NCBI GenBank assembly: GCA_046295975.1
Contig: JBKBMG010000021.1
Location: forward strand, 1 to 64,000
DNA: 64,000 nt
Origin: UBA2357 sp046295975
Lineage (GTDB): Bacteria; Pseudomonadota; Gammaproteobacteria; Burkholderiales; Rhodocyclaceae
Direction of reading: 5' to 3'
Shown piece after piece: positions 1 to 7,788 of this stretch (position 1 is its first letter; each line of letters opens with the position of its first letter). The position numbers and the translations under genes were made by a program. Under the pieces are notes generated by a model, which was not told the DNA's origin, made no database searches, and saw only the letters and a list, made by a program, of their open reading frames with translations.

Positions 1-118
1 TTTAGGCCGTCATAGAAAAGCCTATATTAAACAAGGAGTTAGAGTGGTATTATCGCATCGAAATTGGGCGCGTGAAAGTCCCATCTTAAGTCAATGACAA
101 AGTGCTAAGTTGAGAGGA
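1..118 (+). mobile_element. AT-rich foreign segment, possible end of an insertion element
   Basis: The first ~118 bases are visibly AT-richer than the rest of the window. One plus-strand frame is open from base 2 to a TGA at 95-97 and encodes 31 residues containing VVLSHRNWARES, which could be the C-terminus of a truncated transposase; I do not recognise the family. The segment abuts directly, near base 110-120, a GC-rich AraC-family gene lacking its N-terminal half. That is the arrangement expected if a mobile element had inserted in or deleted into the gene. No terminal inverted repeat or target duplication can be checked because the left part lies outside the window. A library or assembly junction is the main alternative. 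Confidence 0.3.
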
Positions 119-718
119 TTGATCGAGAACCGCCCCTGGGCCTATTACATGCTCTACCTGGACGCTGCCTGGCTCGCCGCCCTGCGTCACCGGCTCGGAC
201 TGTCGCCGCACGCCGAGTGGCAGGACCTGGGCACCGACGTGCTGGCCTGCCCCGCAAGCTTCGCCGCCTTCGTGGACCTGGCCGAGCACCTGCTCGCCAC
301 CGGCCCCGACGCCGCCGCCAAGCAGGCGCGGCTCACCGACTTTCTCGCCGACCTGCTGCCGCGTCTGCCAGTGCGTCCCGCCGCCCAGCCCGCCCCGCCG
401 CAGCTGCGCGCCCTGGCCGCCTATCTCGATTCACATTGCGCCGATGAAGTGACGCTCGACACCTTGTGCCGATTCACCGACCTCAGCCCCGGCCACCTCA
501 TCCGCAGCTTCAAGCGACACTTCCGGATGACGCCCCACGCCTATCTGATCAACCGCCGCATCCAGCTCGGCCAGGGCGAATTGCGCCGCGGCCGTCCCAT
601 CGCAGAGGCCGCCCTCAACGCCGGCTTCGCCGATCAGCCCCACTTCCAGCGCACCTTCAAGCGCCTGCTCGCGGCAACACCACGCCAGTACCGAACGCCC
701 GCAACTCGCGTGGAATGA
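110..718 (+). CDS. AraC-family transcriptional regulator, 5'-truncated
   Basis: The open frame encodes 202 residues from a TTG at 110, with the first few codons in or at the edge of the AT-rich segment. Residues ~5-90 look like the second half of an AraC-type ligand-binding domain (NRPWAYYMLYLDAAWLA), and residues ~100-195 hold the two helix-turn-helix motifs of an AraC domain (DEVTLDTLCRFTDLSPGHL and PIAEAALNAGFADQPHFQR, ending in FKRLLAATPRQYR). Family members of this kind are usually ~270 residues, so about 70 N-terminal residues (the cupin strands) are missing. The gene converges on a LysE-type exporter, a common pairing in which the regulator controls the exporter. The remnant is probably non-functional or lacks normal effector response. 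Confidence 0.75.
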   Translation: MRGLIENRPWAYYMLYLDAAWLAALRHRLGLSPHAEWQDLGTDVLACPASFAAFVDLAEHLLATGPDAAAKQARLTDFLADLLPRLPVRPAAQPAPPQLRALAAYLDSHCADEVTLDTLCRFTDLSPGHLIRSFKRHFRMTPHAYLINRRIQLGQGELRRGRPIAEAALNAGFADQPHFQRTFKRLLAATPRQYRTPATRVE

Positions 719-751
719 ACGGGGGCCACAGCACCCGCCGCGCGCCCGGCC

Positions 752-1345
752 TCAATCGATCAACAGAAACGCGCAGCTGCCCGCCAGCAGGGCGGCGAGG
801 CCGCGATTGAGCGCACGCATCACCGCCGGGCGATGCACATGGCGGCGCAGAAACGCCCCCGCCACCACCCAGCAACTCAGCGACAACCAGCAGATCGGAG
901 CGTACAGCCCGGCGAACAGCAACACCTCGCCAAGCGCCGCGGCATCGGTATATGCACCAATGCCCGACGCCGCCGCCAGCCACGCCTTGGGGTTGAGCCA
1001 TTGCATCAGCGCTCCGCTCACGAACCCCGGCGCGATCCGCCCTGTCCCTTGCTCGATCGCCCCACTGTCGGCGGCAAGCCGCCAGGCCAGATACAACAGG
1101 AATCCCACACCCGCCCAGCGCAACCCTTCGACGAGCATCGGCAGACGCAGCAACACCGCGTTCAACCCCAGCCCCACCGCCACAAACAGCACGAGAAAGC
1201 CCACCGTCGCGCCACTCACGAAACCCAAGCCGCGCCGCACCCCGTAGCGTGTGCCGCTGCTCAGGCAGACCAGATTCACCGGACCGGGCGATATCGACGC
1301 CGCCAGCGCAAATGCCGACATCGGCAACACCAGTGCAAGACTCAT
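752..1345 (-). CDS. LysE/RhtB-family amino-acid exporter
   Basis: A 197-residue, very hydrophobic protein with about six predicted membrane segments. The N-terminus contains the LysE-family signature ISPGPVNLVCLSSGTRYGVRRG (family pattern PGP-N near residue 20, followed by a G-rich loop), and the length is typical. Members export amino acids or small metabolites such as homoserine across the inner membrane; the substrate cannot be told from sequence. It is convergent with the truncated AraC gene, 33 nt away, which was probably its regulator. A second, better-defined member (argO) lies at 56.5 kb. Confidence 0.85.
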   Translation of the reverse strand: MSLALVLPMSAFALAASISPGPVNLVCLSSGTRYGVRRGLGFVSGATVGFLVLFVAVGLGLNAVLLRLPMLVEGLRWAGVGFLLYLAWRLAADSGAIEQGTGRIAPGFVSGALMQWLNPKAWLAAASGIGAYTDAAALGEVLLFAGLYAPICWLSLSCWVVAGAFLRRHVHRPAVMRALNRGLAALLAGSCAFLLID

Positions 1346-1492
1346 TCATAACCTCCGTCGTTGGCATCGCCCACACTGTGGCGAAGCGCGACGACGGGGT
1401 ATTGAAGAAAATTGCGCAGGGGGCGCGATTGGCAGTAGCACGCATGGTGCTCGGCTTCACCCGGTGTTCGAGACGGCCTGATTCGCGCCCTT

Positions 1493-2269
1493 TCAGCCCG
1501 GCGTGGCCGCTCCGCGCCGCAGCAGATACACATCCATGATCCAGCCGTGGCGGGCGCGCAGCAACGCACGCTGGCGCACGATCTCTCCGCCCACCGCTTC
1601 CAGCGAACCTTCGATGAGTGTCTGATGGGGCATGCCGAGGTGGGCGCCCCACCAGATGTGCAGACCGTACGGGTCCAGTGCCCGGTAGGCGCAGTTGCCG
1701 TCCAGCATCACGACCACGGTGTCCGCATCGGTCGGCCAGCCGCGCTCGCGCAGCCGCCGGCCGGTGGTGATGAGCACTGGCGCGGCCAGATCGTTGAGCG
1801 GGATCGCATGGGCGGCGGTGAGTGCCTGCACGCTGGTGATGCCGGGGACCACGTGCACCCGTGGCGCCAGCGCGGCCCGGCCCAGGCGACCGGCAATGCG
1901 CAGGCTGCTGTCGTACAGCGCGGGATCACCCCACACCATCAATGCCACCCGGCCGGTGCCGGCTGGCAGATGAGCCGCGATCTGGCGCCGCCATTCCGCC
2001 GCAATCGCATCATGCCAGTCGGCCACCGCGGCAAGATAGTCGGCGTCAGCGGCGCGGACCGGCAGGTCGAACTCGACCACGCGAACCGGGGCACTGAGCA
2101 CCCGGGCGCAGATGTCGCGACGCAGGTCGGCAAGATCGGCCTTGTCCTCGCCCTTGCGCGGCAACAGGATCAGGTCGGCGCGATTCAGCGCCTGGATGGC
2201 CGCCAGCGTGAGGTGATCGGGGTTGCCGGTGCCGATGCCGATGAGGTGGAGTTCGAGCGTATCCGCCAC
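1493..2269 (-). CDS. cobF: CobF, precorrin-6A synthase (deacetylating)
   Basis: 258 residues from a GTG start at 2269, with a GAGG ribosome-binding site upstream and 7 nt after the cobM stop. The N-terminus ELHLIGIGTGNPDHLT is the glycine-rich SAM-binding loop of the tetrapyrrole methylase fold, and MVWGDPALYDS and HVVPGITSVQAL are the following conserved loops. CobF methylates C1 of precorrin-5 and removes the acetyl group, giving precorrin-6A; it is specific to the oxygen-type cobalamin route. It is the last gene of the minus-strand cobL-cobE-cobM-cobF block. Other methylases in the window are clearly different orthologues (CobI, J, L, M, A), so the assignment is firm. Confidence 0.93.
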   Translation of the reverse strand: MADTLELHLIGIGTGNPDHLTLAAIQALNRADLILLPRKGEDKADLADLRRDICARVLSAPVRVVEFDLPVRAADADYLAAVADWHDAIAAEWRRQIAAHLPAGTGRVALMVWGDPALYDSSLRIAGRLGRAALAPRVHVVPGITSVQALTAAHAIPLNDLAAPVLITTGRRLRERGWPTDADTVVVMLDGNCAYRALDPYGLHIWWGAHLGMPHQTLIEGSLEAVGGEIVRQRALLRARHGWIMDVYLLRRGAATPG

Positions 2270-2276
2270 GGCCGCC

Positions 2277-3068
2277 TCACGCCCGGGCCGGACCGTCGCC
2301 GTGCCCGAGCGTGGCCGAACGCGGACGGAAGCGACGCTCGTAATCCGGCGCGTACAGGCGGCTTTCGTCGAAGCCCTCGGCGGCCAGCGCCGGCCCCACC
2401 AGAATCAGCGCGGTGCGCTCCATGCCGTCATCGACCTCGTCGGCAATACTGGCCAGGGTGGCGCGCACGATGCGCTGTTCCGGCCAGCTTGCGCGCCACA
2501 CCACGGCCACCGGGCAGTCCGCGCCATAGAACGGCGCCAGTTCGGTGGCCACTTCAGCGAGCTTGTGGATGGACAGGTGGATCGCCAGGGTGGCACCGGA
2601 GCGGGCGAAATGGGCCAGGTTCTCGCCCTCCGGCATCGCGCTGGCGCGCCCAGGGCTGCGGGTCAACACCACCGACTGGGCGATGCCTGGCAGGGTGAGC
2701 TCCGCCCCCAGGCTGGCCGCCGCCGCGGCGAAGGCCGGTACGCCCGGGGTGACGGTGTAGGGGATGCCCAGCGTGCGCAGACGGCGCAACTGCTCGCCCA
2801 TGGCCGACCACACCGACAAGTCGCCCGAGTGCAGGCGCGCGACGTCGGCACCCCTGGCGTGCGCTTGTTCGAACTCGGCGACGATGTCGTCCAGCGACAG
2901 CGGCGCGGTATTGACGATACGCGCCCCCGGCGGGCAGTGCGCCAGCACCGCCTCGGGCACCAGCGAACCGGCGTACAGGCACACCGGGCAGGCGGCGATC
3001 AGGTCGCGGCCACGCAGGGTGAGCAGATCGGGGGCGCCGGGACCGGCGCCGATGAAATGAACGGTCAT
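2277..3068 (-). CDS. cobM: CobM, precorrin-4 C11-methyltransferase
   Basis: Start ATG at 3068 is chosen because AAGGAGAG lies just upstream; it overlaps the cobE stop by 4 nt (ATGA), showing translational coupling. The 263-residue protein begins MTVHFIGAGPGAPDLLTLRG, the SAM-binding start of a tetrapyrrole methylase. It continues with the CobM/CbiF landmarks CPVCLYAGSLVP, RLHSGDLSVW and YTVTPGVPAFAAAAA, and AIHLSIHKL. It adds the C11 methyl group to precorrin-4 to make precorrin-5. It lies between cobE and cobF in the same operon. Confidence 0.95.
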   Translation of the reverse strand: MTVHFIGAGPGAPDLLTLRGRDLIAACPVCLYAGSLVPEAVLAHCPPGARIVNTAPLSLDDIVAEFEQAHARGADVARLHSGDLSVWSAMGEQLRRLRTLGIPYTVTPGVPAFAAAAASLGAELTLPGIAQSVVLTRSPGRASAMPEGENLAHFARSGATLAIHLSIHKLAEVATELAPFYGADCPVAVVWRASWPEQRIVRATLASIADEVDDGMERTALILVGPALAAEGFDESRLYAPDYERRFRPRSATLGHGDGPARA

Positions 3069-3439
3069 GTACTCTCTCCTTGGGCGATCGCACAAGTCGC
3101 CGTGCGATCGGGGGAAACGTGACGGCTGACGAGCAGGCGCGCGCCCGCTCCGGCGGCGGCCAGCGCGGCACCCTCCGCCACGCTGCCACAGCCCCGGGCG
3201 TCCGAGCTGTGGCGGGAGGCGGTGATCGTCGTCTGGGTGCGCAGTTCAGCCGCACTCACACACAGCAGGGGCAAGCACAGGGCGGACGCCAGCGGCGCAA
3301 GCTGGGCCTGTTTGTCCTCGGGGGCAGCCAGCGCGCCGAGCACCGCCTTGCCCGGTAGGGTCGCACGCGCGGCCTCCAGGGCGGCAAGCAAGGCGGCGGT
3401 CGAAGCCGCGGCGCGACAGCCGAAACCGGCGACGATCAT
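3065..3439 (-). CDS. cobE: CobE, cobalamin biosynthesis protein (CbiG C-terminal-like)
   Basis: A 124-residue protein starting MIVAGFGCRAAASTAALLAA. The GFGCR motif, the spacing to LGALAAPEDKQAQLAPLA and the TSR-like SRHSSDARGCGSVAEGAAL stretch are typical of CobE and of the C-terminal domain of CbiG. CobE is required for cobalamin synthesis in the oxygen-type pathway, but its precise reaction is unsettled. The start overlaps the cobL stop (ATGA) and its own stop overlaps the cobM start (ATGA), so it is a fully coupled middle gene of cobL-cobE-cobM-cobF. Confidence 0.9.
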   Translation of the reverse strand: MIVAGFGCRAAASTAALLAALEAARATLPGKAVLGALAAPEDKQAQLAPLASALCLPLLCVSAAELRTQTTITASRHSSDARGCGSVAEGAALAAAGAGARLLVSRHVSPDRTATCAIAQGEST

Positions 3440-4656
3440 CGTGTCACGCTCCACTGCACCACCGGGTAGGCGGCCTTCCAGCCGCGCCGGACGCCCAGCG
3501 GCGCCGCCTCGGCCAGTTCCACCCGCAGCAGGTGGCCGCCGTGCGTGGCCTGCCAGCGCGCCACCACCGTCTCGGACTCCAGGGTCACCGCATTGGCGAC
3601 CAGCCGCGTGCCCGGCGCCAGGCGAGCCCACAGGGTGTCCAGCAAGGCCTCGGACAACCCGCCGCCGACGAACACCGCGTCTGGCGCCGGCTGGCCTTCC
3701 AGCACTTCGGGCGCCCGCCCGGTGACGACCTGCAGGCGGTCGGCCCCCAGCGCCAGCGCATTGCGGCGTGCCCGCTCGGCACGCCGCGGATCGACTTCGA
3801 AGCCGATCGCCTGGTTGGCCGGATGCGCCAACAGCCATTCGATGCCGATCGCCCCCGAGCCCGCGCCGATGTCCCACAGGCGCTCGCCCGGGCGCGGCGC
3901 GAGCGCGGACAGGGTGAGCGCGCGCATTGGCCGCTTGGTAAGCTGGCCATCGTGCTCGAACAGCGTGTCGGGCCGCCCCGCGGCACATGGCATGGCCGCG
4001 TTCCAGGTCGCCTCCGCCGCGATGCCCAGCGTGACCAGGTGCCCGACGTCGGTCAGCGCATAGTCTGCCGCGCGCACGCTGCGCATCCGCTCGCGCGGCC
4101 CGCCCAATGCTTCCAGCACATGCACCGTGCTGGCGCCGAAGCCCTGTGCCGTCAGCCAGGTGGCCAGTTCGCAGACCGCGGCGCCGTCACGCACCAGCAC
4201 CAGCACCCGCGCCCCCGGCGCAAGCTGCGCGCGCAGACGGGCGAAAGCTGCGGCATGCAATCCGATGCAGGGGGTTTGTTCCAGCGCCCAACCCAGCCGC
4301 GCCGCGGCGAGACTGAACACCGACGGCGCCGGCAGCGCCTGCCACTCGCCCGGCAGCAGGCGACGGACGATCACGCTGCCGGCGCCGAACCAGAATGGGT
4401 CGCCGGAGGCAAGCATGACCACGCGCCGGCCACGCAGCGCGAGCACGCGCTCGATTCCGGCTGCAAAGGGCGTCGGCCAAACGATGCGTTCCGCCGCGCG
4501 GCAGACAGCCTCCTGCGCGCGCCCGGCGTCCTCCTCCAGCAGCGCGAGATGACGCGCCGCGCCGATGATCACCTGCGCATGCCGTAGCGCATCCCGGCTT
4601 GCCGGCGCAAGGCCCGCCATGCCATCCTCGCCGATGCCCACGATGCTCAGCCACAT
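3436..4656 (-). CDS. cobL: CobL, precorrin-6B C5,15-methyltransferase (decarboxylating)
   Basis: About 406 residues in two domains. Residues 1-~205 form a CbiE-type tetrapyrrole methylase (WLSIVGIGEDGMAGL start, MLASGDPFWFGAG, LPAPSVFSLAAARLGW). The rest is a CbiT-type SAM methyltransferase (LWDIGAGSGAIGIEWL, then VFVGGGLSEALLDTLW). The fusion methylates C5 and C15 and decarboxylates the C12 acetate, yielding precorrin-8X. I choose ATG 4656 because family members begin close to WL-x-IVGIGEDG; an in-frame ATG at 4677 is the alternative. The 5' end faces the divergent cobK and would overlap it if 4677 is used. It is followed by coupled cobE. Confidence 0.92.
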   Translation of the reverse strand: MWLSIVGIGEDGMAGLAPASRDALRHAQVIIGAARHLALLEEDAGRAQEAVCRAAERIVWPTPFAAGIERVLALRGRRVVMLASGDPFWFGAGSVIVRRLLPGEWQALPAPSVFSLAAARLGWALEQTPCIGLHAAAFARLRAQLAPGARVLVLVRDGAAVCELATWLTAQGFGASTVHVLEALGGPRERMRSVRAADYALTDVGHLVTLGIAAEATWNAAMPCAAGRPDTLFEHDGQLTKRPMRALTLSALAPRPGERLWDIGAGSGAIGIEWLLAHPANQAIGFEVDPRRAERARRNALALGADRLQVVTGRAPEVLEGQPAPDAVFVGGGLSEALLDTLWARLAPGTRLVANAVTLESETVVARWQATHGGHLLRVELAEAAPLGVRRGWKAAYPVVQWSVTR

Positions 4657-4675
4657 CGATTCGCGTCCGTCATCC

Positions 4676-5458
4676 ATGTCCGTACCACCCACACGCTCGC
4701 CCAACATCCTGCTGCTCGGCGGCACCACCGAAGCCAGCGCGCTCGCCCGCGCGCTGGCCGAACGCGGACTGCGCGCCTGCTTCAGCTACGCCGGCCGGGT
4801 CAGCAATCCCCGCCCTCAGCCGCTGCCCACACGCGTGGGTGGCTTTGGTGGCGTGGGCGGCCTGGTTCGCTATCTCACCGAGGAGGCGATCACCCACTTG
4901 ATCGACGCCACCCACCCCTTCGCCGCGCAAATGAGCGCCAACGCCATTGCCGCAGCGCGTAGCGCGCAGGTGCCACTGCTGGCCCTGACCCGTCCGCCGT
5001 GGACGGCGCAAGCCGACGACCGCTGGCAGCAGGTGGCCGACATCGACGCCGCGGTCACCGCGCTGGACGGTCCGCCGCAGCGCATCCTGCTGGCGCTGGG
5101 GCGCATGCATCTGGCCGAGTTCGCCGCCCAGCCGCAGCATCACTACGTTCTGCGCCTGGTCGACCCGCCTGCTGCGCCGATTCCGCTGCCCGACCACCAC
5201 GTGCTGGTCGACCGCGGGCCGTTCAGCGTCGAGGGCGACCTTGCCCTGCTGCAGCGCCACCGCATTGACCGCGTGGTGAGCAAGAACGCCGGCGGCGACG
5301 GCGCGCGCGCCAAGCTGCTGGCCGCCCGCCGCCTTGGTGTGCCGGTGCTGATGGTGGCGCGGCCGGTGCTGCCGCTGCGCAGCGAAGTGCACAGCGTGGA
5401 CGCCGTGTTCGACTGGCTGGCCCATCACCCCCCCGCCGGCGCCGAACGCGGCGTGTAG
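4676..5458 (+). CDS. cobK: CobK, precorrin-6A reductase
   Basis: 260 residues from ATG 4676. The N-terminal loop NILLLGGTTEASALARALA is the NADPH-binding start of CobK/CbiJ, followed by HLIDATHPFAAQMSANA, where ThrHisPro is the conserved family motif, and later SKNAGGDGARAKLLAA. It reduces precorrin-6A to precorrin-6B. It is the only corrin-ring gene in the first 9 kb on the plus strand. Its first codons touch the start region of cobL and its last 34 nt overlap the 3' end of cobJ, so it lies antisense within the likely cobJ-to-cobL transcript. No convincing ribosome-binding site precedes the ATG. Confidence 0.93.
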   Translation: MSVPPTRSPNILLLGGTTEASALARALAERGLRACFSYAGRVSNPRPQPLPTRVGGFGGVGGLVRYLTEEAITHLIDATHPFAAQMSANAIAAARSAQVPLLALTRPPWTAQADDRWQQVADIDAAVTALDGPPQRILLALGRMHLAEFAAQPQHHYVLRLVDPPAAPIPLPDHHVLVDRGPFSVEGDLALLQRHRIDRVVSKNAGGDGARAKLLAARRLGVPVLMVARPVLPLRSEVHSVDAVFDWLAHHPPAGAERGV

Positions 5459-6183
5459 AGCAGCGCACCGGCCGGGCGAGGCAGCATGCGCGTCTGGCTG
5501 GAGCCGACGATCACCACGGTGCGCATGTCGGCCATGTCGGGGCGCGCCTCGGCCAGCGGCACCACCTTCAGTTGCTCCTCCGGCGTCGACACCGCACGCG
5601 CGAACAACACCGGGCGCTCGTCACCGCCCACCGCGCGCAGCAGCTCGAGCGCCCTGGCAAACCCTTCCGGGCGGGCCTTCGAGCGCGGGTTGTAGAGCGC
5701 GATGGCGAAATCCGCCTCCACTGCCAGCCGCAGCCGGCGCTCGATCAAGGCCCAGGGCTTGAGGTTGTCGGACAGATTGATGGCGCAGAAGTCGTGCCCC
5801 AGCGGCGCACCGGCCCGCGCGCTGGCGGCCAGCATCGCGGTGATGCCGGGCAGCACCCGCACCTCGACCTCGCCCCAGGCCGGCGGACCGGCTTCCAGCG
5901 CCTCGCACACTGCGGCGGCCATCGCGAACACGCCGGGGTCGCCCGACGACACCACCACCACCCGCCGGCCGTCGGCCGCCAACTGCAGCGCCTGACGGGC
6001 TCGCGCGATTTCCTCGCGGTTGTCAGAGGCATGCCGCGCCAGCCCGGGGCGCTCGGGAACGCGGTCGACATACGTCTGGTAACCGACGACATCAGTGGCC
6101 TCGGCCAGCGCCACCGCGACCTGGGGCGTAATCAGGTCGGCCGCCCCCGGACCAAGCCCGGCAATCGCCAGCCAGCCGCTCAT
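5425..6183 (-). CDS. cobJ: CobJ, precorrin-3B C17-methyltransferase
   Basis: 252 residues from ATG 6183 (MSGWLAIAGLGPGAADLITPQ, the SAM-binding start). A TTG at 6210, overlapping the cobI stop, would add nine residues and is a real alternative. The landmarks are VVGYQTYVDRVP, VVVVSSGDPGVFAMAAAVCE, VLPGITAMLAASARAGAPLG and ALYNPRSKARPEGF, all typical of CobJ/CbiH. It methylates C17 of precorrin-3B and drives ring contraction to precorrin-4. Its 3' end overlaps cobK tail to tail. It is the last gene of cobG-cobH-cobI-cobJ before the antisense cobK. Confidence 0.94.
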   Translation of the reverse strand: MSGWLAIAGLGPGAADLITPQVAVALAEATDVVGYQTYVDRVPERPGLARHASDNREEIARARQALQLAADGRRVVVVSSGDPGVFAMAAAVCEALEAGPPAWGEVEVRVLPGITAMLAASARAGAPLGHDFCAINLSDNLKPWALIERRLRLAVEADFAIALYNPRSKARPEGFARALELLRAVGGDERPVLFARAVSTPEEQLKVVPLAEARPDMADMRTVVIVGSSQTRMLPRPAGALLYTPRSAPAGG

Positions 6184-6206
6184 CGCAACGCCCCCGGAAT
6201 GCGCGT

Positions 6207-7097
6207 TCAAGGCCGTCGCCCCTGGCCGTGAATCAACAGAATCGAGAAATACGGCGTCACCTTGTCGGCGTCGCGAAGCCGCGTCACCCGCTCTTCCGGC
6301 ATGGTGGCGTACTCCACCAGCCAGGCCTCGTCCTCACGCCCGGCGGCCGCCACCGCGCGCCGCAGCTTGGCTAGGTTGCGGCCCACCTTCATCACCGCCA
6401 GCGCGTCGGTGTCGCGAATGCGGCGGACAAGCACCGCTTCCGGCAGGGTCGCCATGAGCACGGTAAGCGTGTCGTCGCCCCAGGTGATCGGCGTGCCGCT
6501 CACCGTCCACGCCCCCGACATGCCGGTGATGCCCGGCACCACCCGCAGCGGCACCACGCCCTGCAGGCGGGTGTAGAGATGCATGAAGGAGCCATAGAAA
6601 AAGGGATCCCCCTCGCACAGCACCACCACGTCCTCGCCGCGTTCGAGCAGCGCCCGCAGACGCACAATGCACTCCGCATAGAACGCCGACAGCACCGCGT
6701 TGTAGCGCGGGTCCTCGAGCGGGATCTCGGTGGTCACCGGGTATTCCATCGGCAGCTCGTCTACGTCCGCACGCAACATGCCTTCGACGATGCGCCGCGC
6801 CCGCCCGGCGCGGCCGGCCTTGCGGAAGTAGGCGACGTGACGGGCCTCGCGCACCAGCCGGTCGGCCCGCACGCTGAGCAAGTCCTGGGCGCCGGGCCCC
6901 AGCCCGACACCGTGCAGGGTGCCGACCTGCGGTTGCGTTGCGGGCCCGGCGTGAGTGGCATCGAACACCTGGGGGGGCGTCTGGGCGCGCATCTCGGAGT
7001 CGGGCAACTGGCTTCGGCGTGCCCGCATCCCGGGCGCTTGGGTGTCGACCGAGGAGCCGGCCGCCGCCTCCGACAGAGTGGTTGGCGTACGGCTCAT
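6207..7097 (-). CDS. cobI: CobI, precorrin-2 C20-methyltransferase
   Basis: ATG 7097 overlaps the cobH stop (ATGA), giving 296 residues. The catalytic domain begins only at residue ~58 with GTLHGVGLGPGAQDLLSVRA. It continues with HVAYFRKAGRAGRARRIV, VVLCEGDPFFYGSFMHLY and RVVPGITGMSGAWTVSGTPI, as in CobI/CbiL. It adds the C20 methyl to precorrin-2, giving precorrin-3A. The first ~57 residues are polar, low in complexity and unlike the family, which usually runs ~240 residues. Translation might instead begin at a downstream Met, but the 4-nt overlap argues for the long form. Confidence 0.92.
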   Translation of the reverse strand: MSRTPTTLSEAAAGSSVDTQAPGMRARRSQLPDSEMRAQTPPQVFDATHAGPATQPQVGTLHGVGLGPGAQDLLSVRADRLVREARHVAYFRKAGRAGRARRIVEGMLRADVDELPMEYPVTTEIPLEDPRYNAVLSAFYAECIVRLRALLERGEDVVVLCEGDPFFYGSFMHLYTRLQGVVPLRVVPGITGMSGAWTVSGTPITWGDDTLTVLMATLPEAVLVRRIRDTDALAVMKVGRNLAKLRRAVAAAGREDEAWLVEYATMPEERVTRLRDADKVTPYFSILLIHGQGRRP

Positions 7098-7723
7098 TCC
7101 TTGCGACTCGCGAGTGCGTTGATGGCGGCAACCGTGATGGCACTGCCGCCCAGACGGCCGTGCACCACGCAGCAGGGCACGGGGCGGGTAGCCCACAGGG
7201 CCGCCTTGGACTCCACGGCGCCGACGAAACCCACCGGACAACCGATGATGGCCGCCGGCCGGGGGCAGTCGGGCGCTTCCAGCATGTTCAGCAAATGGAA
7301 TAGCGCGGTCGGCGCGTTGCCGATCGCCACCACCGCGCCGGCCAGCCAGGGCCGCCACAGTTCCAGCGCCGCGGCAGAACGGGTGGTGTTCAGCGAGGCC
7401 GCCAGTGCGGCCACCGTGGGCTCGCCCAGGGTGCAGATCACCGGGTTGCCGGCGGCCAGGCGGCTGCGGGTGATGCCTTCCGACACCATCCGGGCGTCGC
7501 ACAGAATCGGCGCGCCACCCGCCAGGGCGGCCCGCGCGGAGGCCGCGAAATCCGGCGTGAAGGCAATGAACTCCGCCAGTTCGACCAGGCCGGCGGCGTG
7601 GATCATGCGCACCGCCAGCGGCTCCTCCTCGGGCGAGAAGCGGGCGAGATCGGCTTCGGCGCGGATCGTCGCGAAGGACTGACGATAAATGCTGGCTGCG
7701 TCGGTTTCGAATAGGTGGGGCAT
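7094..7723 (-). CDS. cobH: CobH, precorrin-8X methylmutase
   Basis: 209 residues, the usual CobH/CbiC length. The substrate-binding and catalytic region around residue 41 reads AVRMIHAAGLVELAEFIAF, with the conserved His in MIHAAG. ILCDARMVSEGI and the long GNAPTALFHLLNMLE segment are also family hallmarks. The enzyme moves the C11 methyl to C12, converting precorrin-8X to hydrogenobyrinic acid. It is followed by coupled cobI and preceded, 65 nt upstream, by cobG in the same orientation. Confidence 0.95.
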   Translation of the reverse strand: MPHLFETDAASIYRQSFATIRAEADLARFSPEEEPLAVRMIHAAGLVELAEFIAFTPDFAASARAALAGGAPILCDARMVSEGITRSRLAAGNPVICTLGEPTVAALAASLNTTRSAAALELWRPWLAGAVVAIGNAPTALFHLLNMLEAPDCPRPAAIIGCPVGFVGAVESKAALWATRPVPCCVVHGRLGGSAITVAAINALASRKE

Positions 7724-7788
7724 GGCACGAGGGTGGAATCGGAGTTCGGAGGTGAGACGATCGTGAGCCTGCTTGCGAGTGCGCGCGC

